6,772 nt of DNA from JANNAT01 sp031422555 (GTDB lineage: Bacteria; Pseudomonadota; Alphaproteobacteria; Rhodobacterales; Rhodobacteraceae), in the NCBI GenBank assembly GCA_031422555.1, contig JANPLZ010000169.1, positions 1 through 6,772 of the forward strand, read 5' to 3'. The notes below the pieces were generated by a model that did no database searches, had not been told where the DNA came from, and saw only the letters and a program-made list of their open reading frames with translations. Positions 1-6,400 of the stretch are shown here, piece by piece. The translations under genes were made by a program, and so were the position numbers. Every line of letters starts with the position of its first letter. Within the stretch, counting starts at the first letter, position 1.

Positions 1-762
1 TTTGCAGGCAATGGGATCACGCACCACGCCAAAGCCGTTTTTGGTGCCGACGACGAAGGTGAAAAATCCGTCAAGATCGGTTAGCGTGGCTTCCATCGCC
101 TCGCCCAAGGCCGAGCCGGTATCAAGTTTGTGGCTGATGAAGGCGGCGGCGACTTCGGTATCGTTTTCCGTCTCAAACGTCATGCCGGCGCGTTTCAGAT
201 TGCGGCGCACCGAGTTGTGGTTGGAAAGTGAGCCGTTGTGCACAAGGCACTGGTCGGACCCGGTGGAAAACGGATGCGCGCCCATGGTGGTAACGGCGGA
301 TTCGGTGGCCATGCGGGTGTGACCGATGCCGTGGGTGCCGGTCATTTTGGCGATGTCGAACCGGGCGGCGACGTCGCGGGGCAGGCCAACCTCTTTGTAA
401 ATCTCGATCTCTTCACCCGAACTCATCACTTTTACGGTCGGGCGCAAGTCACGCATGGCGGCGCGGGCGGCGTCGATTTGGGCTGTGGGCACATCCAGCA
501 CCATATGGGTGTCTTTCATGGTGGCGGTTACTTTTACACCCAGAACCGTGCCCAGATCGGCAGCAAGGGTTTTGAAATCAACGTCAGGCGTGGCCGATTG
601 CACGGTCAGCTTGGCGTGGCCTTTGTGCGGGCGGCCGTAAATGGCGATGCCCGCAGAATCCGGCCCGCGATCTGACATGGTGATCAGCATGTCGGTCAGC
701 ATGGCCCCAAGCTGCGGTTCAAGTGACGGGTCTTTCAAAAACAATCCAACGATACCGCACAT
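1..762 (-). CDS. glxB: Class II glutamine amidotransferase, GlxB/MgsA type (3' end cut by window edge)
   Basis: The first 254 residues are present and the C-terminus lies beyond the left edge. The protein starts MCGIVGLF, so Cys2 becomes the N-terminal nucleophile of an Ntn-hydrolase glutaminase once Met is removed. Other glutaminase landmarks are visible: SDRGPDSAG at about 30-38, GIGHTRMAT at 145-153 (the Arg that holds glutamine), HNG at 175-177 and END at 199-201 (matching the Asn-Gly and Asp positions of GlmS/PurF). There is no signal peptide; the protein is cytoplasmic. Known for the family: GlxB or MgsA hydrolyses glutamine and passes ammonia to GXGXG and FMN-binding partner subunits (GlxC/GlxD, MgsB/MgsC). 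Those partners would be expected just left of the window. The start is supported by an AAAGGG ribosome site about eight bases upstream on the minus strand. The gene is divergent from the permease operon. GlxB and MgsA cannot be told apart from this sequence, so the symbol is tentative. Confidence 0.9.
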   Translation of the reverse strand, partial: MCGIVGLFLKDPSLEPQLGAMLTDMLITMSDRGPDSAGIAIYGRPHKGHAKLTVQSATPDVDFKTLAADLGTVLGVKVTATMKDTHMVLDVPTAQIDAARAAMRDLRPTVKVMSSGEEIEIYKEVGLPRDVAARFDIAKMTGTHGIGHTRMATESAVTTMGAHPFSTGSDQCLVHNGSLSNHNSVRRNLKRAGMTFETENDTEVAAAFISHKLDTGSALGEAMEATLTDLDGFFTFVVGTKNGFGVVRDPIACK

Positions 763-821
763 GGCCGGTGCCCTTTCAATATGCTTCGTTTGACGCTAGC
801 ACCGATGTTTGCCAGACTCAA

Positions 822-832
822 CTGTCAAGAAA
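822..832 (-). promoter_or_regulatory. TTTCTTGACAG element facing glxB
   Basis: Read on the minus strand, this is TTTCTTGACAG, containing a perfect TTGACA that could be the -35 box for the glxB-like gene, about 60 bases before its start. No convincing -10 hexamer is found 16-18 bases downstream, so it may instead be an operator half-site. It is the exact inverted partner of 942-952. A weaker alternative promoter for the same gene lies further upstream on the minus strand, with TTGGCG and an AT-rich TAATAA about 19 bases apart. Confidence 0.35.
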
Positions 833-890
833 CTTTTATTACTGTTAGGGCAATGCAGCGCGCCAAGCACCGGCAAGGCTGTGGCCACAA

Positions 891-915
891 AAAGTTTTTA
901 TTCTGCCAAAACTTT
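891..915. repeat. Inverted repeat AAAGTTTT / AAAACTTT
   Basis: A perfect 8-bp inverted repeat, AAAGTTTT (891-898) and AAAACTTT (908-915), with a 9-bp spacer, sits in the middle of the divergent intergenic region. A further AAACTTTT lies at about 830-837, next to the TTGACA element facing glxB. The size and placement fit a dimeric-regulator operator. It is not followed by a T-tract, so it is not a typical terminator. The rest of 763-1060 shows no credible gene; small open frames there lack ribosome sites and recognisable proteins. Confidence 0.4.
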
Positions 916-941
916 CATCATCCCGTGCAAAATGTGATTGT

Positions 942-952
942 TTTCTTGACAG
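942..952 (+). promoter_or_regulatory. TTTCTTGACAG element facing the small-protein/permease operon
   Basis: TTTCTTGACAG carries a perfect -35-like TTGACA (946-951) about 110 bases before the first gene of the rightward operon. At a 17-base spacing the -10 position reads TTTCCT, a poor match. Alphaproteobacterial -10 boxes are often degenerate, so it remains a candidate. The same 11 bases occur inverted at 822-832, and a close variant (TTTCCCTGACAG) lies upstream of the gcvT-like gene. Confidence 0.4.
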
Positions 953-1000
953 AATGTCGCAGGGCATGTTTCCTTAAAGAAAAAAAACTTAACGCTTAGG

Positions 1001-1030
1001 GAAACCGCCGGTTCGGGCCGCCCGGGTTTC
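1001..1030 (+). repeat. Nested inverted repeats in the operon leader
   Basis: GAAACC (1001-1006) pairs with GGTTTC (1025-1030). Inside lie two smaller palindromes, AACCG/CGGTT around base 1008 and CGGGC/GCCCG (1014-1018 and 1020-1024). These arrangements compete with each other. They lie just upstream of the ribosome site of the first small gene, so they could be a mRNA leader structure or a DNA operator. No T-tract follows. Confidence 0.35.
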
Positions 1031-1047
1031 AACAGCATCCGGCCTCT

Positions 1048-1055
1048 GGGGAGGG
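1048..1055 (+). promoter_or_regulatory. Ribosome-binding site that selects the GTG start
   Basis: GGGGAGGG lies five bases before GTG at 1061 but 14 bases before the in-frame ATG at 1070. This spacing favours the GTG as the true start of the first small membrane protein. Confidence 0.65.
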
Positions 1056-1060
1056 AACTT

Positions 1061-1351
1061 GTGTCCGATATGACAACCCGCATCGAAACGATGCACAGGC
1101 GGGATGTGCAGGTGGCCTGGGCCTTTGTCGCGGGCCTGTGGCTTTCGATCATTTTTGTCGCCATGGCGACATGGGATCTGGCCCCAAGCGGTGCCGCCCG
1201 CGTGGTTTTGCTGATCGGCGGAGCGGCGATCTTGATCCTGAACACCGCCGCGATCATGGCGATGCTTAAGCATTACCGCGAAGACCGCGATTTCATGTAT
1301 GGGCTGGACATCAAGTTCATGGATGCCGCCCGCGACCAGAAGGGGCGCTGA
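1061..1351 (+). CDS. Small two-helix membrane protein, first gene of the permease operon
   Basis: A 96-residue protein of no family I recognise. It has a short charged N-terminus (about 1-16, rich in Arg/His), a hydrophobic helix at about 18-37, a short linker, and a second helix at about 47-69. A strongly charged C-terminal tail follows (HYREDRDFMYGLDIKFMDAA, 71-90). The positive-inside rule suggests both ends are cytoplasmic, giving a hairpin in the inner membrane. The start is GTG, chosen by ribosome-site spacing. The stop is only two bases from the next start, so translation with its neighbours is likely coupled. Its place at the head of an operon ending in an APC permease suggests an accessory or regulatory subunit of that transporter; this is inference from context only. 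Confidence 0.8.
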   Translation: MSDMTTRIETMHRRDVQVAWAFVAGLWLSIIFVAMATWDLAPSGAARVVLLIGGAAILILNTAAIMAMLKHYREDRDFMYGLDIKFMDAARDQKGR

Positions 1352-1353
1352 TC

Positions 1354-1734
1354 ATGGCCAAATATACCCCGCCGGTGCAGTCAAAACTGGGGCAGGTCAT
1401 CGACGTCATCGTGCTTATGGCGCTGTCGATCGGTGCCTTGTTTGTGCCGTTGTGGATGGGGCTTGCCGGGTCAAGCAAAGTGCCGCAGCCGGTCGAAAAC
1501 CCAACCTGGGAAAGTCTGGGGCAAAATCCGACAATGGTTGAAAAGTGGAACCAGCTGGGCTTTGCCGATGCGGCCTCGGCCGCCGATACCATTACGGCAC
1601 GGTTTGACTACAGCTTTTCGATGGCCAGCCTTGCGATCATGGTTGTGGTGATCCTTGGCTATTACGTCATGCTGATCCGGTTTTCAGACAGTGAATACCG
1701 CGATGTGATCAACGAAAAATTCGGATCAAAATAG
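1354..1734 (+). CDS. Small membrane protein with a central soluble loop, second gene of the operon
   Basis: A 126-residue protein, family not recognised. Helix 1 spans about 13-38. A polar segment of some 45 residues follows (about 40-85, including NPTWESLGQNPTMVEKWNQL), then helix 2 at about 88-108. The short charged tail reads RFSDSEYRDVINEKFGSK. The K/R-containing ends suggest both termini are cytoplasmic and the loop is periplasmic. An AAGGGG ribosome site overlaps the end of the preceding gene, and the next gene begins ten bases after the stop. The periplasmic loop is large enough to contact a ligand or a permease ectodomain, but no binding motif is evident. A role as a permease subunit is inferred from operon position. 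Confidence 0.85.
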   Translation: MAKYTPPVQSKLGQVIDVIVLMALSIGALFVPLWMGLAGSSKVPQPVENPTWESLGQNPTMVEKWNQLGFADAASAADTITARFDYSFSMASLAIMVVVILGYYVMLIRFSDSEYRDVINEKFGSK

Positions 1735-1744
1735 GGGCCGTGCC

Positions 1745-1912
1745 ATGGATATGTGGAACTATCTTGAATACGCGGCCTGGGGCCTGTCGGCGGTGTTTGG
1801 TCTGATCATTGTTGCCGATTGGATCAAGACTGACAGCAGCTATTCCGAGGAAACGCTGACATCTTCCCGCGAGGGCGAGCTGGAAGCGATGACCGAAAAA
1901 CATCAACTTTAG
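1745..1912 (+). CDS. 55-residue single-helix membrane protein, third gene of the operon
   Basis: A short reading frame starting MDMWNYLEYAAWG and ending TEKHQL. One hydrophobic helix covers about 7-26 (LEYAAWGLSAVFGLIIVADW). A hydrophilic, acidic, Ser/Thr-rich tail of about 30 residues follows, probably cytoplasmic. The ribosome site AGGGG (1733-1737) overlaps the previous stop at a seven-base spacing. The permease start is ten bases after this stop, with the ribosome site for the permease made by the stop codon region itself. No family is recognised. The tight packing between a small membrane gene and the permease, with continuous ribosome sites, supports a real gene despite its length. It resembles in layout the one-helix small subunits seen with some transporters and respiratory enzymes, but this is analogy only. 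Confidence 0.75.
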   Translation: MDMWNYLEYAAWGLSAVFGLIIVADWIKTDSSYSEETLTSSREGELEAMTEKHQL

Positions 1913-1916
1913 GGGG
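1911..1916 (+). promoter_or_regulatory. Ribosome-binding site that selects between tandem ATGs
   Basis: AGGGGG lies two bases before the ATG at 1919 and five bases before the ATG at 1922. The second ATG is the better-spaced start of the permease. The difference is one residue. Confidence 0.55.
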
Positions 1917-1921
1917 CTATG

Positions 1922-3310
1922 ATGGCAGATACGTCAACGAATGCCACCCAAAAGGTGGGGCTGCTGCGGGTTCTTGGCCCGGCGCATATCTGGGCGCTGG
2001 GGGTAGGGATCGTGTTGGTGGGCGAATACATGGGCTGGAACTTTGCCGTCGGCAAAGGCGGCGCCTATGCGGCACTGATCGCGTGCTGGTTTGCGGGAAT
2101 TCTGTATACCTGCGTGGCGATGATCGATTCCGAGGTAACATCGACCGTAGCGGCGGCGGGGGGGCAATATACCCAAGCCAAGCACATCATGGGGCCGTTG
2201 ATGGCTTTTAACGTCGGTCTGTATCTGGTGTTCGCCTATACCATGCTTGAGGCGGGCAATGCGATAACGGTGGGCTTTTTGATGGACACCGTGGCCAACA
2301 TGGGCGGCCACGAAGGTCTTGATCAACGCCCGTTCATCATCCTTTGCATCATGTTTCTGGCATGGCTGAACTATCGCGGCGTGTTGGCGACGTTGACGTT
2401 CAACCTTGTGATCACGGCCTTTGCTTTTGTGGCGATCCTGATCTTGTTTGTGGCCACAGTGCCGTGGTCGGATGCCAGTCCGTTGCGCCATGCGGAATTG
2501 ATGACCGATCTGCCTTATGGCTGGTTGGGGGTGTTGGCCGCGATGCATTTCGGGCTGTGGTTTTATCTGGGGATCGAAGGCACGACGCAGGCGGCCGAAG
2601 AAGTGCGATCACCCGCGCGGTCTTTGCCGTTTGGCACCTTGGCCGGGATCATGACGCTGCTGATTGCGGCAACGCTGACGTGGTATGTCTGCGTTGGTCT
2701 GATGCCGTGGGAATATCTGGGCGGCGCGGGTGTGCCGCTGTTTGATGCCGCCCGGCTAACCGGATCGACGGGGCTGGTGGTCTTGCTGGGGGTGGGCACG
2801 TTGTTTGCCACGCTGGCGTCGGCGAATGGCTGTATCAACGATGCATCGCGCGCGTGGTTTTCGATGGGGCGGGATCATTACCTGCCATCATGGTTTGGCG
2901 CCGTGCATCCGAAATACCGCACGCCTTACCGGTCTATCGTGTTTCTGGTGCCCATTGCGCTGATCTTTGCGCTGGGGGCACCGCTGGATCAGGTGATCAC
3001 CTTCTCGATCTTGTCGGGGTTGCTGGGCTATACCTTCATGCCGCTGAACATGATCATGTTCCGCCGCAAATGGCCGCTGGATACGATTAAGCGCGGCTAT
3101 GTGCATCCGTTCCACCCTGTTCCGGCGGTGTTGCTGCTGGCCTTGTGCGCGGTGACCTATTTCGCGGTGTTTCTGGGCTATGGCACCCAGTTGGTGGCGA
3201 TGTTGGGGTTCTATATTGTGGCCTCGCTGTGGTTTCACTTCTGGCGCTATCGCTTTGTGAACCGAGGCGCGCAATTTACCATGCCCTGGCCCCGGCCAAA
3301 GGGCTATTGA
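1922..3310 (+). CDS. APC-superfamily permease, ethanolamine-permease-like
   Basis: A 462-residue polytopic membrane protein of about 12 helices, the usual APC length. Near the N-terminus it reads GVGIVLVGEYMGWNFAVGKG (about 27-46). This closely follows the discontinuous first helix of the ethanolamine (EAT) permease branch, where a G-x-G stretch and GEYxGWN occur. A second family signature, GIEGTTQAAEEVRSPARSLP (about 217-236), matches the conserved helix-6 end and loop of APC carriers (E, AEE, P-x-R, P). The family normally drives uptake of amines or amino acids by proton symport. The substrate could be ethanolamine, an amino acid or an N-methylated amine; sequence alone does not decide. It is the last gene of a four-gene unit with three small membrane proteins and is closed by a strong terminator. 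Confidence 0.9.
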   Translation: MADTSTNATQKVGLLRVLGPAHIWALGVGIVLVGEYMGWNFAVGKGGAYAALIACWFAGILYTCVAMIDSEVTSTVAAAGGQYTQAKHIMGPLMAFNVGLYLVFAYTMLEAGNAITVGFLMDTVANMGGHEGLDQRPFIILCIMFLAWLNYRGVLATLTFNLVITAFAFVAILILFVATVPWSDASPLRHAELMTDLPYGWLGVLAAMHFGLWFYLGIEGTTQAAEEVRSPARSLPFGTLAGIMTLLIAATLTWYVCVGLMPWEYLGGAGVPLFDAARLTGSTGLVVLLGVGTLFATLASANGCINDASRAWFSMGRDHYLPSWFGAVHPKYRTPYRSIVFLVPIALIFALGAPLDQVITFSILSGLLGYTFMPLNMIMFRRKWPLDTIKRGYVHPFHPVPAVLLLALCAVTYFAVFLGYGTQLVAMLGFYIVASLWFHFWRYRFVNRGAQFTMPWPRPKGY

Positions 3311-3316
3311 TACCGG

Positions 3317-3346
3317 ATTGGCCCGCTGTTCAGGCGGGCCAATTTT
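3317..3346 (+). terminator. Intrinsic terminator after the ethanolamine-permease-like gene
   Basis: A perfect 10-bp stem, ATTGGCCCGC (3317-3326) and GCGGGCCAAT (3334-3343), with a 7-base loop, is followed by TTTT then CGTTT. It lies seven bases after the permease stop and only 15 bases before the next start codon. It should end most transcripts of the four-gene operon. Confidence 0.9.
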
Positions 3347-3361
3347 CGTTTGGGGGATCGC

Positions 3362-4039
3362 ATGGTTTGGCTGTTGGGTTTGCTTGCGGTGGCGGCGGCG
3401 GGGTTGCTGTGGCAATCGCGTGGCGCATCAACAACACGGGCCCGGCAACGCGCGGGGTATCTGTCCGCCTGCGTTCCGCTGTTTTCCAACCCGATCAAAG
3501 CCGTGGCTGAAACCGGATTTGCGCGTGTCTCGGGCAGCTACCGCGGCCAGATATTTGATATCCAAGTGGTGCCCGACAGCCTGAGTGTGCGCAAACTGCC
3601 CTGCCTGTGGCTGTTGGTCACTTTGCCAACCCCCGTGGCGCGGCCCGGCACCTTTGATGTGATGCTGCGCGCCACCGGATTGGAAACCTTTTCGCGGTTT
3701 TCCACCTTGTCCGATCAAATTGCCGCCCCGCCGGGGTTCCCCGAGGGTTGCAGCATCCGCACCGACTCGCCGGGCGATATGCCCGATCCAGATGTGATTG
3801 CGCGGTATCTGCACGGCTTGGACAGTTCCCATCTGAAAGAGCTGATCATCGCCCCAACCGGCCTGCGGGTGGTGTGGCTGGCCGAGCAGGCCGATCGTGG
3901 CCAATATCTGTTGTTCCGGGATGCCGAGATGGGGGCTGCGCCGCTGAACCCCGCCACATTGCGGCCCTTGATGGACGGTTTACTTGATCTGCGGGCGCAT
4001 TTGCAGGCGGTGTCAGCCCCGGAATTGGCCGCCGAATGA
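3362..4039 (+). CDS. Membrane-anchored protein of unknown function
   Basis: A 225-residue protein starting MVWLLGLLAVAAAGLLW, a single N-terminal hydrophobic anchor (about 2-17). A basic stretch (SRGASTTRARQR) right after it suggests the large C-terminal domain stays in the cytoplasm. The soluble part has a recognisable block, SGSYRGQIFDIQVVPDS then RKLPCLWLLVTLPTP (about 57-91), which looks like paired beta strands. A mixed alpha/beta region and an Ala-rich C-terminus (about 200-225) follow. I do not recognise the family. The ATG at 3362 is chosen because GGGGG (3352-3356) is five bases upstream; an upstream in-frame TTG at 3350 would place the ribosome site inside the gene. Its stop overlaps the next start (ATGA). 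The nearby upstream terminator means its transcription comes from read-through or from a promoter within the preceding gene. Confidence 0.85.
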   Translation: MVWLLGLLAVAAAGLLWQSRGASTTRARQRAGYLSACVPLFSNPIKAVAETGFARVSGSYRGQIFDIQVVPDSLSVRKLPCLWLLVTLPTPVARPGTFDVMLRATGLETFSRFSTLSDQIAAPPGFPEGCSIRTDSPGDMPDPDVIARYLHGLDSSHLKELIIAPTGLRVVWLAEQADRGQYLLFRDAEMGAAPLNPATLRPLMDGLLDLRAHLQAVSAPELAAE

Positions 4040-4326
4040 CAGCCAAACCACCCGCCAATCCCTATCTGGTTCTGGCTGCCGCCATCGCCTTGCCGGGGTC
4101 CGGTCAGGTTATCAACCGCCAGCCGGTGCGGGGGTTGATGTTTGTCGGTTTCATCTTGCTGCTGGGGGCCTACACCCTGAAAACCGCTGATCCCGACGTT
4201 TCAATCATCGGCAAATTGGCCGGCGGTATCTTTGTCTACGCGATGTCGTTGCTTGAGGCCTATCGCCATGCACGGCTGCGGTATGAGATTTGGCGGCAGG
4301 CGGCTGGACCGCTTCCAAAAGGCTGA
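4036..4326 (+). CDS. Small two-helix membrane protein with a GSGQ-type motif
   Basis: A 96-residue protein overlapping the preceding gene by four bases (ATGA), a sign of translational coupling. Helix 1 at about 9-21 runs into PGSGQVINRQPVRG (20-33), then a helix at about 34-48 and another hydrophobic segment at about 58-73. A basic C-terminal tail (YRHARLRYEIWRQ) is likely cytoplasmic. The P-G-x-G-Q then x-N-x-Q and a following Gly pattern resembles small membrane proteins of the TM2/DUF5683 kind (usually P-G-x-G-Q-x-Y-N-x-x-x-x-x-G). The resemblance is by eye and the Tyr is replaced by Ile. Function is unknown; it probably acts with its overlapping partner. Confidence 0.82.
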   Translation: MTAKPPANPYLVLAAAIALPGSGQVINRQPVRGLMFVGFILLLGAYTLKTADPDVSIIGKLAGGIFVYAMSLLEAYRHARLRYEIWRQAAGPLPKG

Positions 4327-4382
4327 AGGCCCGTGAATAGGCGGCAAAATAGCCAAACAAACGGGCAAACAGCCGTGCCTGC

Positions 4383-4397
4383 GGAAATAATATTTCC
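4383..4397. promoter_or_regulatory. Inverted repeat GGAAAT-AAT-ATTTCC
   Basis: A perfect 6-bp inverted repeat with a 3-bp AT centre lies about 170 bases before the second permease gene. Compact AT-rich dyads of this size are often operator sites. A regulator cannot be named from it. Confidence 0.35.
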
Positions 4398-4418
4398 TTC
4401 AAGTCAATTTTTGCTTGG

Positions 4419-4472
4419 TGGCTTGGCAGCCATAAGACAGTGTAGCGCATGGAACAGCCTGCAGCCCATGCG
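4419..4472 (+). other. Two hairpin-forming sequences in the gap before the second permease
   Basis: TGGCT (4419-4423) pairs with AGCCA (4428-4432) around a 4-base loop. CGCATGG (4446-4452) pairs with CCATGCG (4466-4472) around a 13-base loop. They lie between the inverted repeat at 4383 and the start at 4565. Neither has a terminating T-run, so they could be mRNA leader structures. The rest of 4327-4564 holds only the ribosome site GGAGGGA (4552-4558). A 60-codon open frame there lacks a ribosome site and looks spurious. No known riboswitch class is recognised. Confidence 0.35.
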
Positions 4473-4564
4473 GGAATTCCAGCAAGATCGTCCGGGACAA
4501 GGGCCATCCCGATGATCATAAAATCAAGGCCCGGGGAAACGCTTTCACAGCGGAGGGACGATCA

Positions 4565-6331
4565 ATGTCAATAGATAGCGGCTCGGGCCAATTGGTTCGG
4601 TCATTGAATTGGAAGGGTGCGTTTTGGGTTGCCGCAGGCGTGCCGCCACTGGTGCTGTTTTCCATCGGTGGCATTGCGGGGGTGGCGGGACAGGCGGCCT
4701 TTGTGGTGTGGATCCTGTCGATGATCATGGGGTTCTCGCAAAGCTTTACCTATGCCGAAATGGCGGGGATGTTTGGCAATAAATCCGGCGGCACCTCGAT
4801 TTATGGGGCGACGGCGTGGTTGCGCTATTCCAAGCTGATTGCGCCCTTGTCAGTGTGGTGCAACTGGTTTGCATGGTCGCCCGTGCTGTCGCTGGGCTGC
4901 GCCATCGCGGCGGGATATATTCTGAACGCGCTGTTCCCGATTCCGTTGGAAACAGCACCGCAGGTGGCGGAATGGGTGGCGGCCAACCTTGCCAGCTATA
5001 CCGCGGCCACCCAAAGCGTGATCGACCATATCGCGGCCAACGCGGGCACCACGCCTGCCGATGCCATCACTGCCGTGGCCAATGCCGATGGCGTGGCCGC
5101 CATGACCCCGGCATTCCGGGTGTGGGAGGCCTATGCGCTGACCATTCCGGGCCTAGGGGTGCTGCACTTCAACTCGACCTTCGTGATCGGTGTGGTGCTG
5201 ATGTTAATCATGCTGGCGATCCAGCATCGCGGCATTGCCACGACGGCGTCGGCGCAAAAGGTGTTGGCGGTGATCGTGCTGGTGCCGCTGTTGTTGGTCG
5301 GGTTGATCCCGATCTTTACGGGTGCCATCAACACCATGAACGTCACCGGGATTTTTCCACCAACAGCCGCCTATTCGGGCGTGAACGGTGAATGGAACGT
5401 CGGCGGCTGGACGCTGTTTCTGGGCGGCATGTATATCGCGGCATGGTCAACCTACGGGTTTGAAACCGCTGTTTGCTATACTGCCGAATTGAAGGACCCC
5501 AAGCGCGATACGTTCCGCGCGATCTTCTATTCGGGCCTCTTGTGCATGGTGTTCTTCTTTCTAATCCCGTTCTCGTTTCAGGGCGTCTACGGACTTGGCG
5601 GCATGTTGACCCCCGGCGTGATCGACGGCACCGGGGTTGCGGCGGCCTTGGGTGCGATGGTGGGCAGCAATCCGGTGTTCATCCAGATTTTCGTGATTCT
5701 GATGATCCTCGCGTTGTTTCTGGCGATTATGACGGCGATGGCCGGGTCGTCGCGCACCCTGTATCAAGGGTCACGCGATGGCTGGTTGCCGAAATACCTT
5801 GGCAAAACCAACAGCCACGGCGCGCCGATGGGGGCGATGTGGACCGACTTTGGCTTTAACGTCATCCTTCTGGCGCTGGCGTCCGATATTGGGGGCTATT
5901 TCTATGTTCTGGCCATTTCCAACGTCGGCTACATCATCTTCAACTTCCTGAACCTGAACGCGGGCTGGATTCACCGGATTGATTCTGCGCATCTGGACCG
6001 GCCATGGAAAGCGCCGAACTGGCTGATCGGGGTGAACACCCTGCTGGCCTTTGTGAACGCGCTGTTCCTTGGGGCAGGGGCCAAGGTTTGGGGATACGAG
6101 AACGCGCTATGGTCGGGGCTGGTGTTTGCAGCCTTGATCATTCCGGTATTCTGCTATCGCCATTACATGCAGGACGGCGGCCATTTCCCGAAAGAAGCGA
6201 TGGAGGATCTGGGTCTGTCTGACCATGGCGATCTGGGGCCGCGAAAGGCGGGCATGCTGCCCTATCTGGCCTTGGCGGCCGGGGCTGCGGTGGTGCTGTG
6301 GTCGAACTGGTTCTTCGTGCTGCCGGTCTAG
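4565..6331 (+). CDS. Long APC-superfamily permease, substrate unknown
   Basis: A 588-residue polytopic membrane protein, longer than the common 450-500. The start is well supported by GGAGGGA six bases upstream. Membrane segments can be seen at about 20-40, 44-62, 92-123, 204-219, 231-252, 281-300, 316-337, 368-392, 428-465, 486-507, 514-531 and 562-586. The first helix region reads AAGVPPLVLFSIGGIAGVAG (about 23-42) in place of the usual G-x-G-x-I-I-G-x-G-I-F, and SFTYAEMAGMFGNKSGG (about 60-76) follows as the helix-2 and loop signature. The helix-6 block is GFETAVCYTAELKDPKRDTF (about 298-317). An Ala-rich loop at about 125-200 accounts for the extra length and probably faces the periplasm. 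Such proteins are annotated only as amino acid or APC permeases. Neighbours point to an amine or N-methylated substrate, by inference. Confidence 0.9.
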   Translation: MSIDSGSGQLVRSLNWKGAFWVAAGVPPLVLFSIGGIAGVAGQAAFVVWILSMIMGFSQSFTYAEMAGMFGNKSGGTSIYGATAWLRYSKLIAPLSVWCNWFAWSPVLSLGCAIAAGYILNALFPIPLETAPQVAEWVAANLASYTAATQSVIDHIAANAGTTPADAITAVANADGVAAMTPAFRVWEAYALTIPGLGVLHFNSTFVIGVVLMLIMLAIQHRGIATTASAQKVLAVIVLVPLLLVGLIPIFTGAINTMNVTGIFPPTAAYSGVNGEWNVGGWTLFLGGMYIAAWSTYGFETAVCYTAELKDPKRDTFRAIFYSGLLCMVFFFLIPFSFQGVYGLGGMLTPGVIDGTGVAAALGAMVGSNPVFIQIFVILMILALFLAIMTAMAGSSRTLYQGSRDGWLPKYLGKTNSHGAPMGAMWTDFGFNVILLALASDIGGYFYVLAISNVGYIIFNFLNLNAGWIHRIDSAHLDRPWKAPNWLIGVNTLLAFVNALFLGAGAKVWGYENALWSGLVFAALIIPVFCYRHYMQDGGHFPKEAMEDLGLSDHGDLGPRKAGMLPYLALAAGAAVVLWSNWFFVLPV

Positions 6332-6355
6332 GCATTCTGCCAAGGAACAAAAAGG

Positions 6356-6380
6356 GGGCGGTCGCAAGGCCGCCCTTTCT
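6356..6380 (+). terminator. Intrinsic terminator after the second permease
   Basis: GGGCGG (6356-6361) pairs with CCGCCC (6370-6375) around an 8-base loop and is followed by TTTCTATTT. The flanking AAA and TTT may extend the stem past a GG bulge. It lies about 25 bases after the permease stop and separates it from the gcvT-like gene. Confidence 0.8.
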
Positions 6381-6400
6381 ATTTAAGCTGCGGATAAAGT

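Noticed and set aside
2..675. Plus-strand open frames over the glxB-like gene
   Set aside because: The minus strand encodes a full glutaminase domain with all expected residues, so these are shadows.
781..999. 72-codon plus-strand open frame in the divergent intergenic region
   Set aside because: It has no ribosome site, its protein has no recognisable features, and it covers the likely promoters of both flanking units.
898..1273. Minus-strand open frames of 119 and 94 codons
   Set aside because: They lie antisense to the first small membrane gene and its leader, have low-complexity basic composition and lack ribosome sites.
1934..2548. 204-codon minus-strand open frame inside the first permease
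   Set aside because: It is antisense to a clear APC permease, and its His/Arg/Gln-rich composition is typical of a GC-rich shadow frame.
4333..4375. Possible terminator after the small GSGQ-motif gene (GCCCGT with ACGGGC and a nested GGC/GCC)
   Set aside because: The loop is long, the inner pairing weak and no T-run follows, so it does not meet the pattern of an intrinsic terminator.
4205..4519. 104-codon minus-strand frame and 60-codon plus-strand frame around the gap before the second permease
   Set aside because: Neither has a ribosome site or a protein-like composition. The first overlaps the end of the small GSGQ-motif gene.
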